Assembly (NCBI GenBank): GCA_052034255.1
Contig: JBPOIU010000072.1
Location: 1 to 27,925, forward strand
Direction of reading: 5' to 3'
Length of the DNA: 27,925 nt
DNA from: JADJEK01 sp052034255
Lineage (GTDB): Bacteria; Planctomycetota; B15-G4; JADJEK01
The notes below the pieces were generated by a model. The model was given only the letters and a program-made list of their open reading frames with translations, searched no databases and had not been told where the DNA came from. Shown here in pieces: positions 1 to 7,855 of this stretch. Position numbers and translations under genes: made by a program. How positions within the stretch are numbered: position 1 is the first letter of the stretch; the number at the start of each line of letters is the position of its first letter.

Positions 1-1
1 A

Positions 2-2056
2 TGCCACAGCGGTCCCGAGGCCAAGGGCGACCTGCGGTTGGACGAGCGCGACAGTCTGTTCGCGCCGCGCTCGGATGGGCCGCCGGTCATCCCATCGACG
101 GACGCCGCGGCGAGCGTCTTGATCCAACGCATCCGCTCGACGGGCGACGATCGCATGCCGCCGAAGGGACCGGCGCTCGACGAAGCGCGCATCGCGTTGC
201 TCGAACGCTGGATCACCGAAGGCGCATCGTTCGACGTGCTCGACGCGCAAGGTCTGCATTGGCACTGGGCGTACCGTCCGATAGCGCGTCCGTCGCCGCC
301 GGCGGTGTCCGCGAGTTCCTGGCCCCGCAACGACGTCGACCGTTTCGTGCTCGCGCGCATCGAAGCGGCGGGGCTGGAACCCGCGCCTGAAGCGGACCGC
401 TCCACGCTCGCGCGCCGCTTGGCACTCGACCTGACGGGACTCCCGCCGACGCTGGAAGCGCTCGACCTGTTCCTCGCGGACACGGCGCCGGATGCGTACG
501 AGCGCTACGTCGACGGCCTTCTCGCGTCGAGCGCGTACGCCGAACACATGGCACGCACGTGGCTCGACCTCGCGCGTTACGCCGACACGAACGGGTATGA
601 AAAAGACAGCCGTCGCACGATGTGGCCGTGGCGCGACGCGGTCATCGACGCATTCGCGCAGGACATGCCGTTCGACGTGTTCACGCGCAAGCAGCTCGCG
701 GGCGATCTCGAGCCCGACGGGACGGCGCAGGATCGCATCGCGACCGGCTTCCTGCGCAACTCGATGATCAACGAAGAAGGCGGCGTCGATCCCGAGGAGT
801 TCCGCGTCGAAGCCGTGTTCGATCGCCTGAACACGATCAGCACGATCTGGCTCGGCTCGACGCTGTCGTGCGCGCGGTGTCACGATCACAAGTACGACCC
901 GTTCACGCAGCGCGACTATTACCGCTTCGTCGCCTACTTGAATCAGGACGTGCCGGACACGACGCCGACGTTGCATGGCTCGCTCGCCGGTGGCGCGATG
1001 GAAACGGTACCGGGACCGCCCGGCCCCGACGGAGCGGCGACGACGACGACGACGCTCGTGATGAAGAAGGTCGACACGCCGCGCACGACGCGCGTGTTCG
1101 CGGGCGGGAGCTTCCTGTCCCCGCAAACCGAGGTCGACGCCGGTGTGCCGAACTTCCTGCCGCAACCGCCGAGCACCGGCGGCGATCGCGCGGCGCTCGC
1201 GGCGTGGCTGACGTCGCCCGACAATCCTCTCCCACCGCGCGTGATCGCGAATCGACTGTTCGCCCTCGCGCTCGCTCGACCGCTGGTCGCGACCCTGGAC
1301 GACTTCGGTACGCAGGGAGAACCACCCACGGATCCCGCGCTGCTCGACTGGCTCGCGTCCGAATTCGTTCGCGACGGGCAGAGCATCAAGCGCTTCCTGC
1401 GCCTGCTCGTGACGTCGGCGACGTATCGACAGTCCTCGATCGCGTCGCCGCGCACGTTGGCGGTCGATCCGGACAACCGCCTGCTGGCACGCGCGCAGCG
1501 CGTCCGTCTGGACGCCGAGGTCCTGCGCGACCTCGCGCTACGCATCGGCGGGATCCTGTCGACGAAGCGCGGCGGACCGAGCGTGTTCCCGCCGCAGCCC
1601 GACGGCATCTGGACGATGATCTACAACGACGATCGCTGGCGCGAAAGCGAAGGCGAGGATCGCCTGCGCCGCGGGCTCTATACGTTTTGGCGGCGCACGG
1701 CACCCTATCCATCGTTCGTGGCGTTCGACGCGCCGAGCCGTGAAGCCTGCGCTGCGCAGCGCCCGCGCTCGAACACACCGCTGCAAGCACTCGTGCTGTT
1801 GAACGATCCGGCATTCGTCGAGGCGCAGCGCGCATTGGCGCGCGACATGCGCGAGCTCCCCGACGCGGACGACGAGCGGCGGATCGCGTACGGATTCCGT
1901 CGCGCGACCGCCCGCTTGCCGGACGCGGACGAGCGCGCGACGCTGCGTGCCCTGATCGACGCCGAGCGCGCCGCACACCCGGACGACGCGGACGCGCCTT
2001 GGCGCATCGTCGCGAGCGTTCTGCTGAACCTCGACGAAACCATCACGCGGAGCTGA
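2..2056 (+). CDS. PSCyt1-DUF1549-DUF1553 cytochrome-like protein, 5' truncated by window edge
   Basis: The frame is open from base 2 and begins Cys-His-Ser-Gly-Pro, followed by an AKGDLRLD stretch. This is the end of a CxxCH heme-binding motif and the downstream signature of the PSCyt1 (planctomycete cytochrome C) domain, so the N-terminus and the first Cys lie upstream of the window. The DUF1549 (PSD1) domain follows, with a WPRNDVDRFVLARIE-type start at about 317-366 and a second heme motif, CARCH, at 869-883. DUF1553 occupies roughly 1180-2000, with its NRLFAL and FGTQGEPPTDPALLDWL motifs. Family members are exported multidomain proteins of Planctomycetota and Verrucomicrobiota, often linked to polysaccharide use. 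Their biochemical role is unproven, and two CxxCH motifs suggest covalent heme. The stop is 3 bp before the DUF1501 gene, so the two form one operon. The family assignment is firm; the function is not. Confidence 0.93.
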   Translation, partial: CHSGPEAKGDLRLDERDSLFAPRSDGPPVIPSTDAAASVLIQRIRSTGDDRMPPKGPALDEARIALLERWITEGASFDVLDAQGLHWHWAYRPIARPSPPAVSASSWPRNDVDRFVLARIEAAGLEPAPEADRSTLARRLALDLTGLPPTLEALDLFLADTAPDAYERYVDGLLASSAYAEHMARTWLDLARYADTNGYEKDSRRTMWPWRDAVIDAFAQDMPFDVFTRKQLAGDLEPDGTAQDRIATGFLRNSMINEEGGVDPEEFRVEAVFDRLNTISTIWLGSTLSCARCHDHKYDPFTQRDYYRFVAYLNQDVPDTTPTLHGSLAGGAMETVPGPPGPDGAATTTTTLVMKKVDTPRTTRVFAGGSFLSPQTEVDAGVPNFLPQPPSTGGDRAALAAWLTSPDNPLPPRVIANRLFALALARPLVATLDDFGTQGEPPTDPALLDWLASEFVRDGQSIKRFLRLLVTSATYRQSSIASPRTLAVDPDNRLLARAQRVRLDAEVLRDLALRIGGILSTKRGGPSVFPPQPDGIWTMIYNDDRWRESEGEDRLRRGLYTFWRRTAPYPSFVAFDAPSREACAAQRPRSNTPLQALVLLNDPAFVEAQRALARDMRELPDADDERRIAYGFRRATARLPDADERATLRALIDAERAAHPDDADAPWRIVASVLLNLDETITRS

Positions 2057-2059
2057 ACG

Positions 2060-3490
2060 ATGCCGAACGCATGCGAAGGCCCCCGAGTGACCCGCCGCCA
2101 GTGGTTCCGCGACTGCGGCGTGGGCCTGGGCTCCATCGCGCTCGGGTCGCTCCTCGCCAAGGACGGACTCGCCGTCGGGACGGCCTCCGCTCGGCCACCG
2201 CACTTCCGACCGCGTGCGAAATCCGTCATCTACCTGTTCATGAACGGTGGCCCGGCGCAGCTCGATCTGTTCGACCACAAGCCGAAGCTGGTCGAGCTGA
2301 ACCGCCAACCGATTCCCGAGTCGTTCACGAACGGCGAGCGCTTCGCGTTCATCCAAGGGACGCCGAAGCTCCTTGGCTCACCGTTCGCATTCTCGCGTCA
2401 TGGGCAAAGCGGCGCCGAGATCTCCGAACTGTTGCCGCACACCGCGTCCATCGCCGATGAACTCGCGATCGTGCGCTCGGTGAAGACCGATCAGTTCAAT
2501 CACGCGCCCGCGGAACTCTTCATGAACACCGGCTTCGCGCGCATCGGCCGGCCGAGTTTCGGTTCGTGGTTGTCCTATGGAATCGGCAGCGAGAACGCGG
2601 ATCTCCCGGCGTTCGTCGTGCTGCTGTCCGGCGGCGGTCAACCCAGCGGCGGATATTCGTGTTGGGGTTCGGGATTCCTGCCGACCGAGCACCAGGGCGT
2701 CGTGTTCCGCTCGGGGCGCGATCCGGTGCTGTTCGTCGGGGATCCGCCGGACGTCACGCGCGATTCGCGGCGTCGCGGCTTGGATGCGCTGCGCGCGCTC
2801 AATCGGCGTCGCCTCGACGTCGTCCGCGATCCCGAGATCGCCACGCGGATCGCCGCTTACGAAATGGCGTATCGGATGCAGACCAGCGCGCCGGAACTCG
2901 CGGACTTGTCGACCGAGCCGCAGGCGGTGCTCGACGAGTACGGAGCGACGCTCGGCGCGGCGTCGTTCGCGAACAACTGCATCCTTGCCCGGCGCATGAT
3001 CGAGCGCGGCGTGCGCTTCGTGCAGCTCTATCACCGCGGCTGGGACAGCCACGGGACGGGACCGCACGACGACCTGTTGACGTCACTCCGCGAACGCTGC
3101 GCCGAAACGGACCGCGCGTGCGCGGCGCTGGTGCGTGACCTGAAGCGTCGCGGGCTCCTCGACGACACGCTGGTGATCTGGGGCGGCGAGTTCGGCCGCA
3201 CGCCCATGAACGAAGAGCGTGACGGATCGCACTTCCTCGGTCGCGATCATCATCCGCATGCGTTCACGATGTGGTTCGCGGGCGGTGGCGTGCGCCGCGG
3301 CGTCACGATCGGGGCCACCGATGAGCTCGGCTACTTCGTCGTCCAGGATCCGGTGCACGTGCATGACCTGCACGCGACCTTGCTGCACTTGTTGGGGCTC
3401 GAACACACACGCTTGACCTATCGGTCGCAGGGCCGGGACTTCCGGCTGACCGATGTCCACGGCGAGATCTTCAAGCCTCTGATTGCGTGA
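2060..3490 (+). CDS. DUF1501 family protein, Tat-exported
   Basis: 476 aa. The N-terminus has a twin-arginine signal (TRRQWF with Arg12-Arg13, then a hydrophobic stretch rich in Gly, Ala and Leu), so export in a folded state is likely. DUF1501 landmarks follow: an IYLFMNGGPAQLDLFDHKP block near residue 56, WGGEFGRTP near 374, a GRDHHP block, and a C-terminal HDLHATLLHLLGL helix. Pfam places DUF1501 with the alkaline phosphatase/sulfatase-like fold, which suggests a hydrolase-related role. No activity is established for the family, as far as I know. It begins 3 bp after the DUF1553 gene, the usual partner arrangement, so the two products probably act together at the cell surface or in the periplasm. 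Its last 20 bp overlap the convergent glycosyltransferase gene. Confidence 0.94.
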   Translation: MPNACEGPRVTRRQWFRDCGVGLGSIALGSLLAKDGLAVGTASARPPHFRPRAKSVIYLFMNGGPAQLDLFDHKPKLVELNRQPIPESFTNGERFAFIQGTPKLLGSPFAFSRHGQSGAEISELLPHTASIADELAIVRSVKTDQFNHAPAELFMNTGFARIGRPSFGSWLSYGIGSENADLPAFVVLLSGGGQPSGGYSCWGSGFLPTEHQGVVFRSGRDPVLFVGDPPDVTRDSRRRGLDALRALNRRRLDVVRDPEIATRIAAYEMAYRMQTSAPELADLSTEPQAVLDEYGATLGAASFANNCILARRMIERGVRFVQLYHRGWDSHGTGPHDDLLTSLRERCAETDRACAALVRDLKRRGLLDDTLVIWGGEFGRTPMNEERDGSHFLGRDHHPHAFTMWFAGGGVRRGVTIGATDELGYFVVQDPVHVHDLHATLLHLLGLEHTRLTYRSQGRDFRLTDVHGEIFKPLIA

Positions 3491-4322
3491 ACTCGCCCGT
3501 CTCGTCCGTACGCCGCCGCGACCGGCGATGCGGTGACGGGACCGGATCGGAGCGGCGGTGGACGAGCCGGCGACGAATGCGCAGCAAGTCGGCGACGGTG
3601 CGTGGAGCCTGCGCCAATTCTCGCGCGCTCGGCCGACGCGGCAGCGGCGCGGGGACTTCCACTTCGACGATGCGCAGGCCGAGCTTCCGCGCGAGCGCCA
3701 GCACTTCGACGTCGAAGGCGCGACCATCGATCTCGGAACGGCGCGCCAGATCGCGGGCGGTCGAGCCACGGACGAGCTTGCATCCGGTTTGCGTATCGCG
3801 GATTCCGGTCGGAACCAGCGTCGCGGCGACGGTCGCGAGACCACGCGCCGCGAAGCTCGCGACGCGAGCACCCATCGTGCGCGCACCGTTGCGCCAGGCG
3901 CGTGCGCCGACCACGACGTCGAAGCCGCGCCGAATGAAATCCTCGAGCCGGTCGAGCGCTTGAAGCGGCGCGGTCGACCCGACGTCCATCGTCAGCACCA
4001 ATCCGCCACGCGCGTCCGACCAACCGGCCCGGACCGCGGCGCCTTTGCCGTTCGTTTCGTTGGAACGCAACACGCGCAACGCGTCGAACAGTTCGGCATG
4101 TCCTTCCGCGATCGTCGCGGTGGCATCGCGACTTCCGTCGTCGACGACGATGACTTCCGCGCTGCGGCCGCGCGCTTCCAGGTCGCGCGCTATACGCAGC
4201 AACAGACCGCCGATGCGGTGGGCTTCGTCGCGGGCGGGGATCACGATCGACAACAGCGGCGGCTGCGGCAGCGCGATGGCCGGTTGCCGAGCGGGCTTGG
4301 GTTCGAGCAGCGCCACCATCAT
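3471..4322 (-). CDS. Family 2 glycosyltransferase, ALG5/polyprenyl-phosphate glucosyltransferase-like
   Basis: 283 aa, GT-A fold. SIVIPARDEAHRIGG at about 25-39 and VIVVDDGSRDAT at about 58-69 are the nucleotide-sugar binding motifs. NGKGAAVRAG follows at about 91-100, then GIRDTQTGCKL, FDVEVLALARKLGLRI and VEVPAPLP, the pattern of dolichyl/polyprenyl-phosphate beta-glucosyltransferases. These transfer a sugar from a nucleotide donor to a lipid phosphate at the cytoplasmic membrane face. The place normally occupied by the DxD metal-binding motif (DADLSTP-type) reads MDVGSTAPL, so the second Asp is Gly115. Activity is therefore uncertain. No C-terminal membrane segment is seen; the tail is Arg-rich and overlaps the DUF1501 gene by 20 bp. 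The ATG at 4322 has a GAGGGA ribosome-binding site (complement of 4329-4334) that overlaps the pseudopilin stop, so the two genes are cotranscribed and probably coupled. Confidence 0.88.
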   Translation of the reverse strand: MMVALLEPKPARQPAIALPQPPLLSIVIPARDEAHRIGGLLLRIARDLEARGRSAEVIVVDDGSRDATATIAEGHAELFDALRVLRSNETNGKGAAVRAGWSDARGGLVLTMDVGSTAPLQALDRLEDFIRRGFDVVVGARAWRNGARTMGARVASFAARGLATVAATLVPTGIRDTQTGCKLVRGSTARDLARRSEIDGRAFDVEVLALARKLGLRIVEVEVPAPLPRRPSARELAQAPRTVADLLRIRRRLVHRRSDPVPSPHRRSRRRTDETGEFTQSEA

Positions 4323-4332
4323 CGTCCGTCCC

Positions 4333-4914
4333 TCACAGGCCGCGCGTCACGATCTGGATGAGGTCGTCACCGACCTGGGTTCCCGTCGCACACTGATTGG
4401 CGTTCATCTCGAACTGCAGGTTCGGACCCGCGCAATGCAACACGATGCCGCCGCCGGCGCCGATCGCGGAGCCCTTTGCGTAGGTGTAGACGCGGTACAG
4501 GTTGCCCCACGGATCGACGAGGCCTTTCGCGGCGGTCGTTCCCGAACCCGCGGTCGCGATCGTCCACGTCCCGCCGTTCGAGACGCCGCTGTTCAAGTAC
4601 GGTCCGTTCCAGCCTTTGCGGTTGAACGCATTGGTGTACAGGCAGGCGTATCCGGTCAAGTTGCCGCTCGTCGAACTCGCGGCGAACTGCTTTGGCGTGG
4701 CGTTGGAATTGCCCGGCCACGTACTGGTGTGGGAGTAGTAGCGATTGAATGCGTCCGCAGCCGTCTTCAGGTCGGTCTGCGCGCGTGCCATCCGCGCGGC
4801 GTCGAGTTCCTTCGTCACGAGCGGGACGAGGACTCCGGCCAGCAAGAGGAGGATGGCGACGACGACGATCAATTCGATCAACGAGAAGGCAGCTTCGGCG
4901 GACCTTCGGAGCAT
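4333..4914 (-). CDS. Type II secretion GspG-like pseudopilin
   Basis: 194 aa. The prepilin leader is short and positively charged (MLRRSAEA), followed by the processing/methylation motif FSLIELIVVVAI with Glu at +5 and a hydrophobic helix of about 20 residues. The C-terminal half has the DPWGN-x-Y block typical of GspG major pseudopilins. The product would be cleaved by a PilD-type peptidase and assembled in an inner-membrane pseudopilus. The residue before the cleavage site is Ala rather than the usual Gly. I chose the ATG at 4914 because it gives a normal short leader and has a GAGG site (complement of 4923-4926) 8 nt upstream; the frame remains open upstream to 5049 but that extension is polar and unlikely. 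No gsp genes are nearby, so it may work with a machine encoded elsewhere. The next gene downstream is a glycosyltransferase, 10 bp away. Confidence 0.88.
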   Translation of the reverse strand: MLRRSAEAAFSLIELIVVVAILLLLAGVLVPLVTKELDAARMARAQTDLKTAADAFNRYYSHTSTWPGNSNATPKQFAASSTSGNLTGYACLYTNAFNRKGWNGPYLNSGVSNGGTWTIATAGSGTTAAKGLVDPWGNLYRVYTYAKGSAIGAGGGIVLHCAGPNLQFEMNANQCATGTQVGDDLIQIVTRGL

Positions 4915-5333
4915 GTGGCGTACCTCATTCCTTGGATGGACGATTCCCAGCGAGTCCCCCGAGTGTGATTCGCTGGAATCAGGCTCGATTCGCATCGACG
5001 TCGCCGAGTCCGAAACTTGAACCCTTGTGCCTTTTTTTGTTGGCCGCACCTACGGGCGCACCGCCAACCATGTCCACACCAGTCGCGCGCGAAGCGCCCC
5101 TAAAGCGGAGTCCACGATTCTGTTGTGCCGCGAGGCGTCGCGCGCGCGGACATCGTGCATCGCTACGTCGCATGGGTTCGAGGAATCAGCCCGACCAACC
5201 GGGCTCCAGGCAGCTTCCTTTTTGGGAATGGCACTCGGTGCTTGCTTCGACGGTGCCGCTTCCTATGTTGTCCGAGTCTCTTTAATTGCCTGACGATCTT
5301 CAACACCCCTAAAAAAAAGCGAGGTCCACGCCT
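4915..5333. other. Intergenic region between divergent pseudopilin and AT-hook-like genes
   Basis: About 420 bp without a convincing gene; the short open frames here have no recognisable protein and poor codon pattern. It is locally richer in A+T than its surroundings, with a T7 run at 5032-5038 and an A8 run at 5312-5319. It must hold the promoters for both divergent genes. No tRNA, riboswitch or clear repeat was found. Confidence 0.6.
5242..5269 (+). promoter_or_regulatory. Possible sigma-70-like promoter for the AT-hook-like gene
   Basis: TTGCTT (5242-5247) and TATGTT (5264-5269) are separated by 16 bp and lie about 65 bp before the GTG start at 5334. Each box only partly matches the consensus, and planctomycete promoters are poorly defined, so this is a suggestion only. 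Confidence 0.3.
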
Positions 5334-5861
5334 GTGGCGATCACACTCAACGAGCTGATGAAGTTGCGCGAAGACAAGCAGACGTTTGCTCGCATCGAAC
5401 AACTCATCGAACAGCGTGCGAAGGCCCAGAAGGCCATCGAATCCGCCCAAGGCGATCTCGCGACCGCGGAGAAGGAACTGGCGGCGCTCGGCATCGCGGT
5501 CGACGGCTCCCCGGTCAAGCTGACGAAGAGCGGTGTGCCCGCGAAGAAGCGCGGGCCGAAGCCGGGCGCGAAGCGCGGCCGCAAGCCCGGTCGCCCCGCG
5601 GGCAGCGGCGCGGCTCCCAAGGCCGCGGCCGGCGGCGGCGGGCGCATGGCGAGCGAGGACTATCAGAAGGCGCTCGACGAAATCGGGCAGGAGATGAACA
5701 AGGCGGGTGTCGACGACATCAAGGGCCCGGACATCGTCGACGCGATGGCCGCCCGTGGTTTCAAGTCGAAGCAGGTCGTCATGATCCAGCTGCGCAAGAA
5801 CAAGAGCTGGAAGATGACCGGCGTGAAGCGCGCCGCCCGATATCACTACAAGGGCAAGTGA
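5334..5861 (+). CDS. Small basic coiled-coil/AT-hook-like protein, putative DNA-binding
   Basis: 175 aa, not assigned to a named family. Three parts are visible. Residues about 5-52 are a charged helix with heptad-like spacing (coiled coil, probably dimerising). Residues about 70-90 are a Lys/Arg/Gly/Pro linker with tandem AT-hook-like units, KKRGPKPG and RGRKPGRPAG, the second containing the Gly-Arg-Pro core that binds the minor groove. After a Gly/Ala-rich spacer, residues about 106-175 form a compact basic domain (IKGPDIVDAMAARGFKSKQ ... SWKMTGVKRAARYHYKG) that could be a small winged helix. The layout suggests a nucleoid-associated or regulatory protein. The GTG start is preceded by AGCGAGG. 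It is a single-gene unit closed by the inverted repeat at 5893-5928. The gene itself is likely real; the DNA-binding role is inferred from composition and motifs. Confidence 0.8.
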   Translation: MAITLNELMKLREDKQTFARIEQLIEQRAKAQKAIESAQGDLATAEKELAALGIAVDGSPVKLTKSGVPAKKRGPKPGAKRGRKPGRPAGSGAAPKAAAGGGGRMASEDYQKALDEIGQEMNKAGVDDIKGPDIVDAMAARGFKSKQVVMIQLRKNKSWKMTGVKRAARYHYKGK

Positions 5862-5892
5862 TCGGTCGAGTTCGATTCGATCGCGATCGCAT

Positions 5893-5928
5893 CGAGGCCG
5901 CCGCGGCGCCAGAACCGCGGCGGCCTCG
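5893..5928. terminator. Bidirectional terminator-like hairpin
   Basis: A perfect 14-bp inverted repeat (5893-5906 with 5915-5928) encloses an 8-nt loop. It lies between the stop at 5861 of the plus-strand gene and the stop at 5935 of the convergent galM. The stem is almost all G+C. There is no T tract on either side, so it is not a classical intrinsic terminator, but its position between convergent genes supports that role. Confidence 0.7.
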
Positions 5929-5934
5929 TCGCGT

Positions 5935-6990
5935 TCATGCGATCCGCTGCGTCGTCATCGCATAGCGCGTGACGTGCCGCGTGGGGTGCTCGGGACTCAT
6001 CATCGGGGACTCGAACGCGAGCGCATTGACGGCGTTCGGTGCGTACTGCGCCTCGATGCAGAGCGCCGCATACTGGCCGTAGCGCTCACCGCCTTTGCCG
6101 ACGATCGAGCCGTCGAGGAAATTGCCGGTGTAGACCTGCAGCGCGGGCTTCGTGGTCGCGACGTCCATGCGTCTTCCACTCGACGGGTCGTACAGACTGG
6201 CGCACGGTAGCGGCTCACCGTTTCCGTCGCGCAGCAACCAACAGTCGTCGAATCCTCGGCGCAGCGCCGTGATCGCGTCGCGCAGCACGACGGGGTGGCG
6301 CAAATCGAATGGCGATCCGCAGACGTTGCGTCGCTCGCCGGTCGGGATCAGCTCGGAGTCGACGGGGAGCCGCAATTCGGACGCGACGCTCAACGTGTGA
6401 TCGAGGATCGTCGCATCGCGCGCACCGCTGAGGCGGAAGTACGGATGCGCCGTCAGTGCGACGGGTGTGCGCCGCGACACGCGGATCTCCTCCACGAGTT
6501 CGAGCACTCCGCGACGCAGCGTCACGTTCAATGCAACGTCGACGTCGCCCGGGAATCCCTCGTCCCCGTCGCGCGACGTCAGCGTGAACTGCAACTTTGG
6601 TCCGCCGTCGCGCTCCGCGACGGTGGCCCGCCACGGCCGGCGATCGAAACCCACGCGACCGCCATGCAACGTGTGCAGACCGTCGTTCGCGTGCAACGCG
6701 TACGTCACGCCGTCGAGCGCGAATCGCGCATGCGCGATTCGATTCGCGACGCGCCCCACCGTGCCGCCGAAGTACGGATGCGGTCCGCGATACCCGTCGA
6801 ACGTGTCGAACCCGAGCACGACGTCGTCGTAGCCGCCGCGTGCGTCGGGCACGATCCAACGTTGCAGCGTGGCGCCGAAATCGAGGAATGAAGCGCGCGC
6901 ACCGAACCCGTCGTCCAGCGTGAACCGCGTGACGAGCCGACCGTCATCCAGCGCGCCGAACGTCTCCTGCGTGCACGAAGGCTCGGTCAT
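5935..6990 (-). CDS. galM: Aldose 1-epimerase (mutarotase)
   Basis: 351 aa, the usual length. It interconverts alpha and beta anomers of glucose, galactose and related sugars. GRVANRIAHARF at about 79-90, LHGG..GFD at about 108-116, and the catalytic pair His182 (AHPYF, general acid) and Glu313 (CIEAQ, base) are all present, as is YTGNFLDG at about 287-294. The Asn that usually precedes the catalytic His (NHxYF) is Ala181, a mild deviation. No signal peptide is seen, so it is probably cytoplasmic. It is the last gene of a three-gene minus-strand operon with pgi and a hydrolase; its start is 6 bp from the hydrolase stop. The context is sugar entry into glycolysis. Confidence 0.95.
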   Translation of the reverse strand: MTEPSCTQETFGALDDGRLVTRFTLDDGFGARASFLDFGATLQRWIVPDARGGYDDVVLGFDTFDGYRGPHPYFGGTVGRVANRIAHARFALDGVTYALHANDGLHTLHGGRVGFDRRPWRATVAERDGGPKLQFTLTSRDGDEGFPGDVDVALNVTLRRGVLELVEEIRVSRRTPVALTAHPYFRLSGARDATILDHTLSVASELRLPVDSELIPTGERRNVCGSPFDLRHPVVLRDAITALRRGFDDCWLLRDGNGEPLPCASLYDPSSGRRMDVATTKPALQVYTGNFLDGSIVGKGGERYGQYAALCIEAQYAPNAVNALAFESPMMSPEHPTRHVTRYAMTTQRIA

Positions 6991-6996
6991 GCGCCG

Positions 6997-7830
6997 TTAC
7001 TTCACGAACTCGCGCAGCGCGTCGCGCACCGCGTCCTGCGTTGCCGCATCGAGTCGGTCGTTGTGTCCACCCGGCGCGCTGACGCGGCGCTTCGGTCCGC
7101 CGTACGCTTCGTAGACGGCGTCTTGATGCTCTGGCGGCACGATCGAGTCCTCACGCGCCGTGATGAAGACGGCCGGGACTCGCGCCGACTCCGCCGAGCC
7201 GATGGCGTCGAGTTCGCCGGGGACGGACAACGCCACCGGCAACGCGAGCAACCATAGGTTCCACCAACCATGCCGCCACAGGATCAGACGCCGCAGCGGC
7301 GGTGGGTTCTGCAACACCGCAGCGACGACGGGCCGCTTGGTCGCCACGTGCAATGCGACGGTCGCTCCCATGCTGTTTCCATACACGAGGATCGGCTTCC
7401 CCGCGGCGACGCGCGCGAGTTCGTCGTACGCGACCAGTGCTGCGGGCGCCATGCGATCGAGGCTCGCCTCACCGTCGCTCGCGCCGTAGCCGGGATAGTT
7501 GACGGCCCACACCGTCACCGCGCGATCGCGCATCAGGGCCGCCACACGTGGCGCGCAAGCCTCGGCGCGCGAGGCATTGCCGTCGAACGCGAGCACGTAC
7601 GCATCCGGCACACCCGACGTGGCGGTCGACGTCGTCCACGCCTCGAGCGTCCCGCCGCCGAATGCGATCGTGCTTCGCGACGTGCCCGACGGAACGTCCA
7701 TCGGATCGCGCGACGGGTGCAACAGCAATGAGTCGGCGCAGCCGCACGAGAACACGACGCTCTGCAATGCGAGGATCGCGAACAGCGAGATCGGCCAACG
7801 GCGGGTTCGAGCGGTGGTCATGACGAACAC
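6997..7830 (-). CDS. Alpha/beta hydrolase, probable lipoprotein or membrane-anchored
   Basis: 277 aa from GTG at 7830; an ATG at 7821 is an equally good start, as neither has a strong ribosome-binding site. A hydrophobic N-terminal segment (SLFAILALQSVVFS) ends at Cys29, so a lipoprotein anchor with an imperfect lipobox is possible. The hydrolase core follows: VNYPGYGASDG near 110-120, the nucleophile elbow GNSMG with Ser153, Asp228 in AREDSIVPPEHQ, and His256 in GGHND. This resembles the ABHD/BEM46-like alpha/beta hydrolases. The substrate is unknown. It sits between pgi (stop 25 bp upstream) and galM (6 bp downstream), but nothing in the protein ties it to sugar chemistry. Confidence 0.88.
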   Translation of the reverse strand: MFVMTTARTRRWPISLFAILALQSVVFSCGCADSLLLHPSRDPMDVPSGTSRSTIAFGGGTLEAWTTSTATSGVPDAYVLAFDGNASRAEACAPRVAALMRDRAVTVWAVNYPGYGASDGEASLDRMAPAALVAYDELARVAAGKPILVYGNSMGATVALHVATKRPVVAAVLQNPPPLRRLILWRHGWWNLWLLALPVALSVPGELDAIGSAESARVPAVFITAREDSIVPPEHQDAVYEAYGGPKRRVSAPGGHNDRLDAATQDAVRDALREFVK

Positions 7831-7855
7831 TCGATGGAGATCACCGGCGCACGCT

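Noticed and set aside
1035..1052. ACG trinucleotide repeat in the DUF1553 gene
   Set aside because: Only five units, coding for a Thr run in a linker. It is expected by chance in this codon usage and there is no sign of phase variation.
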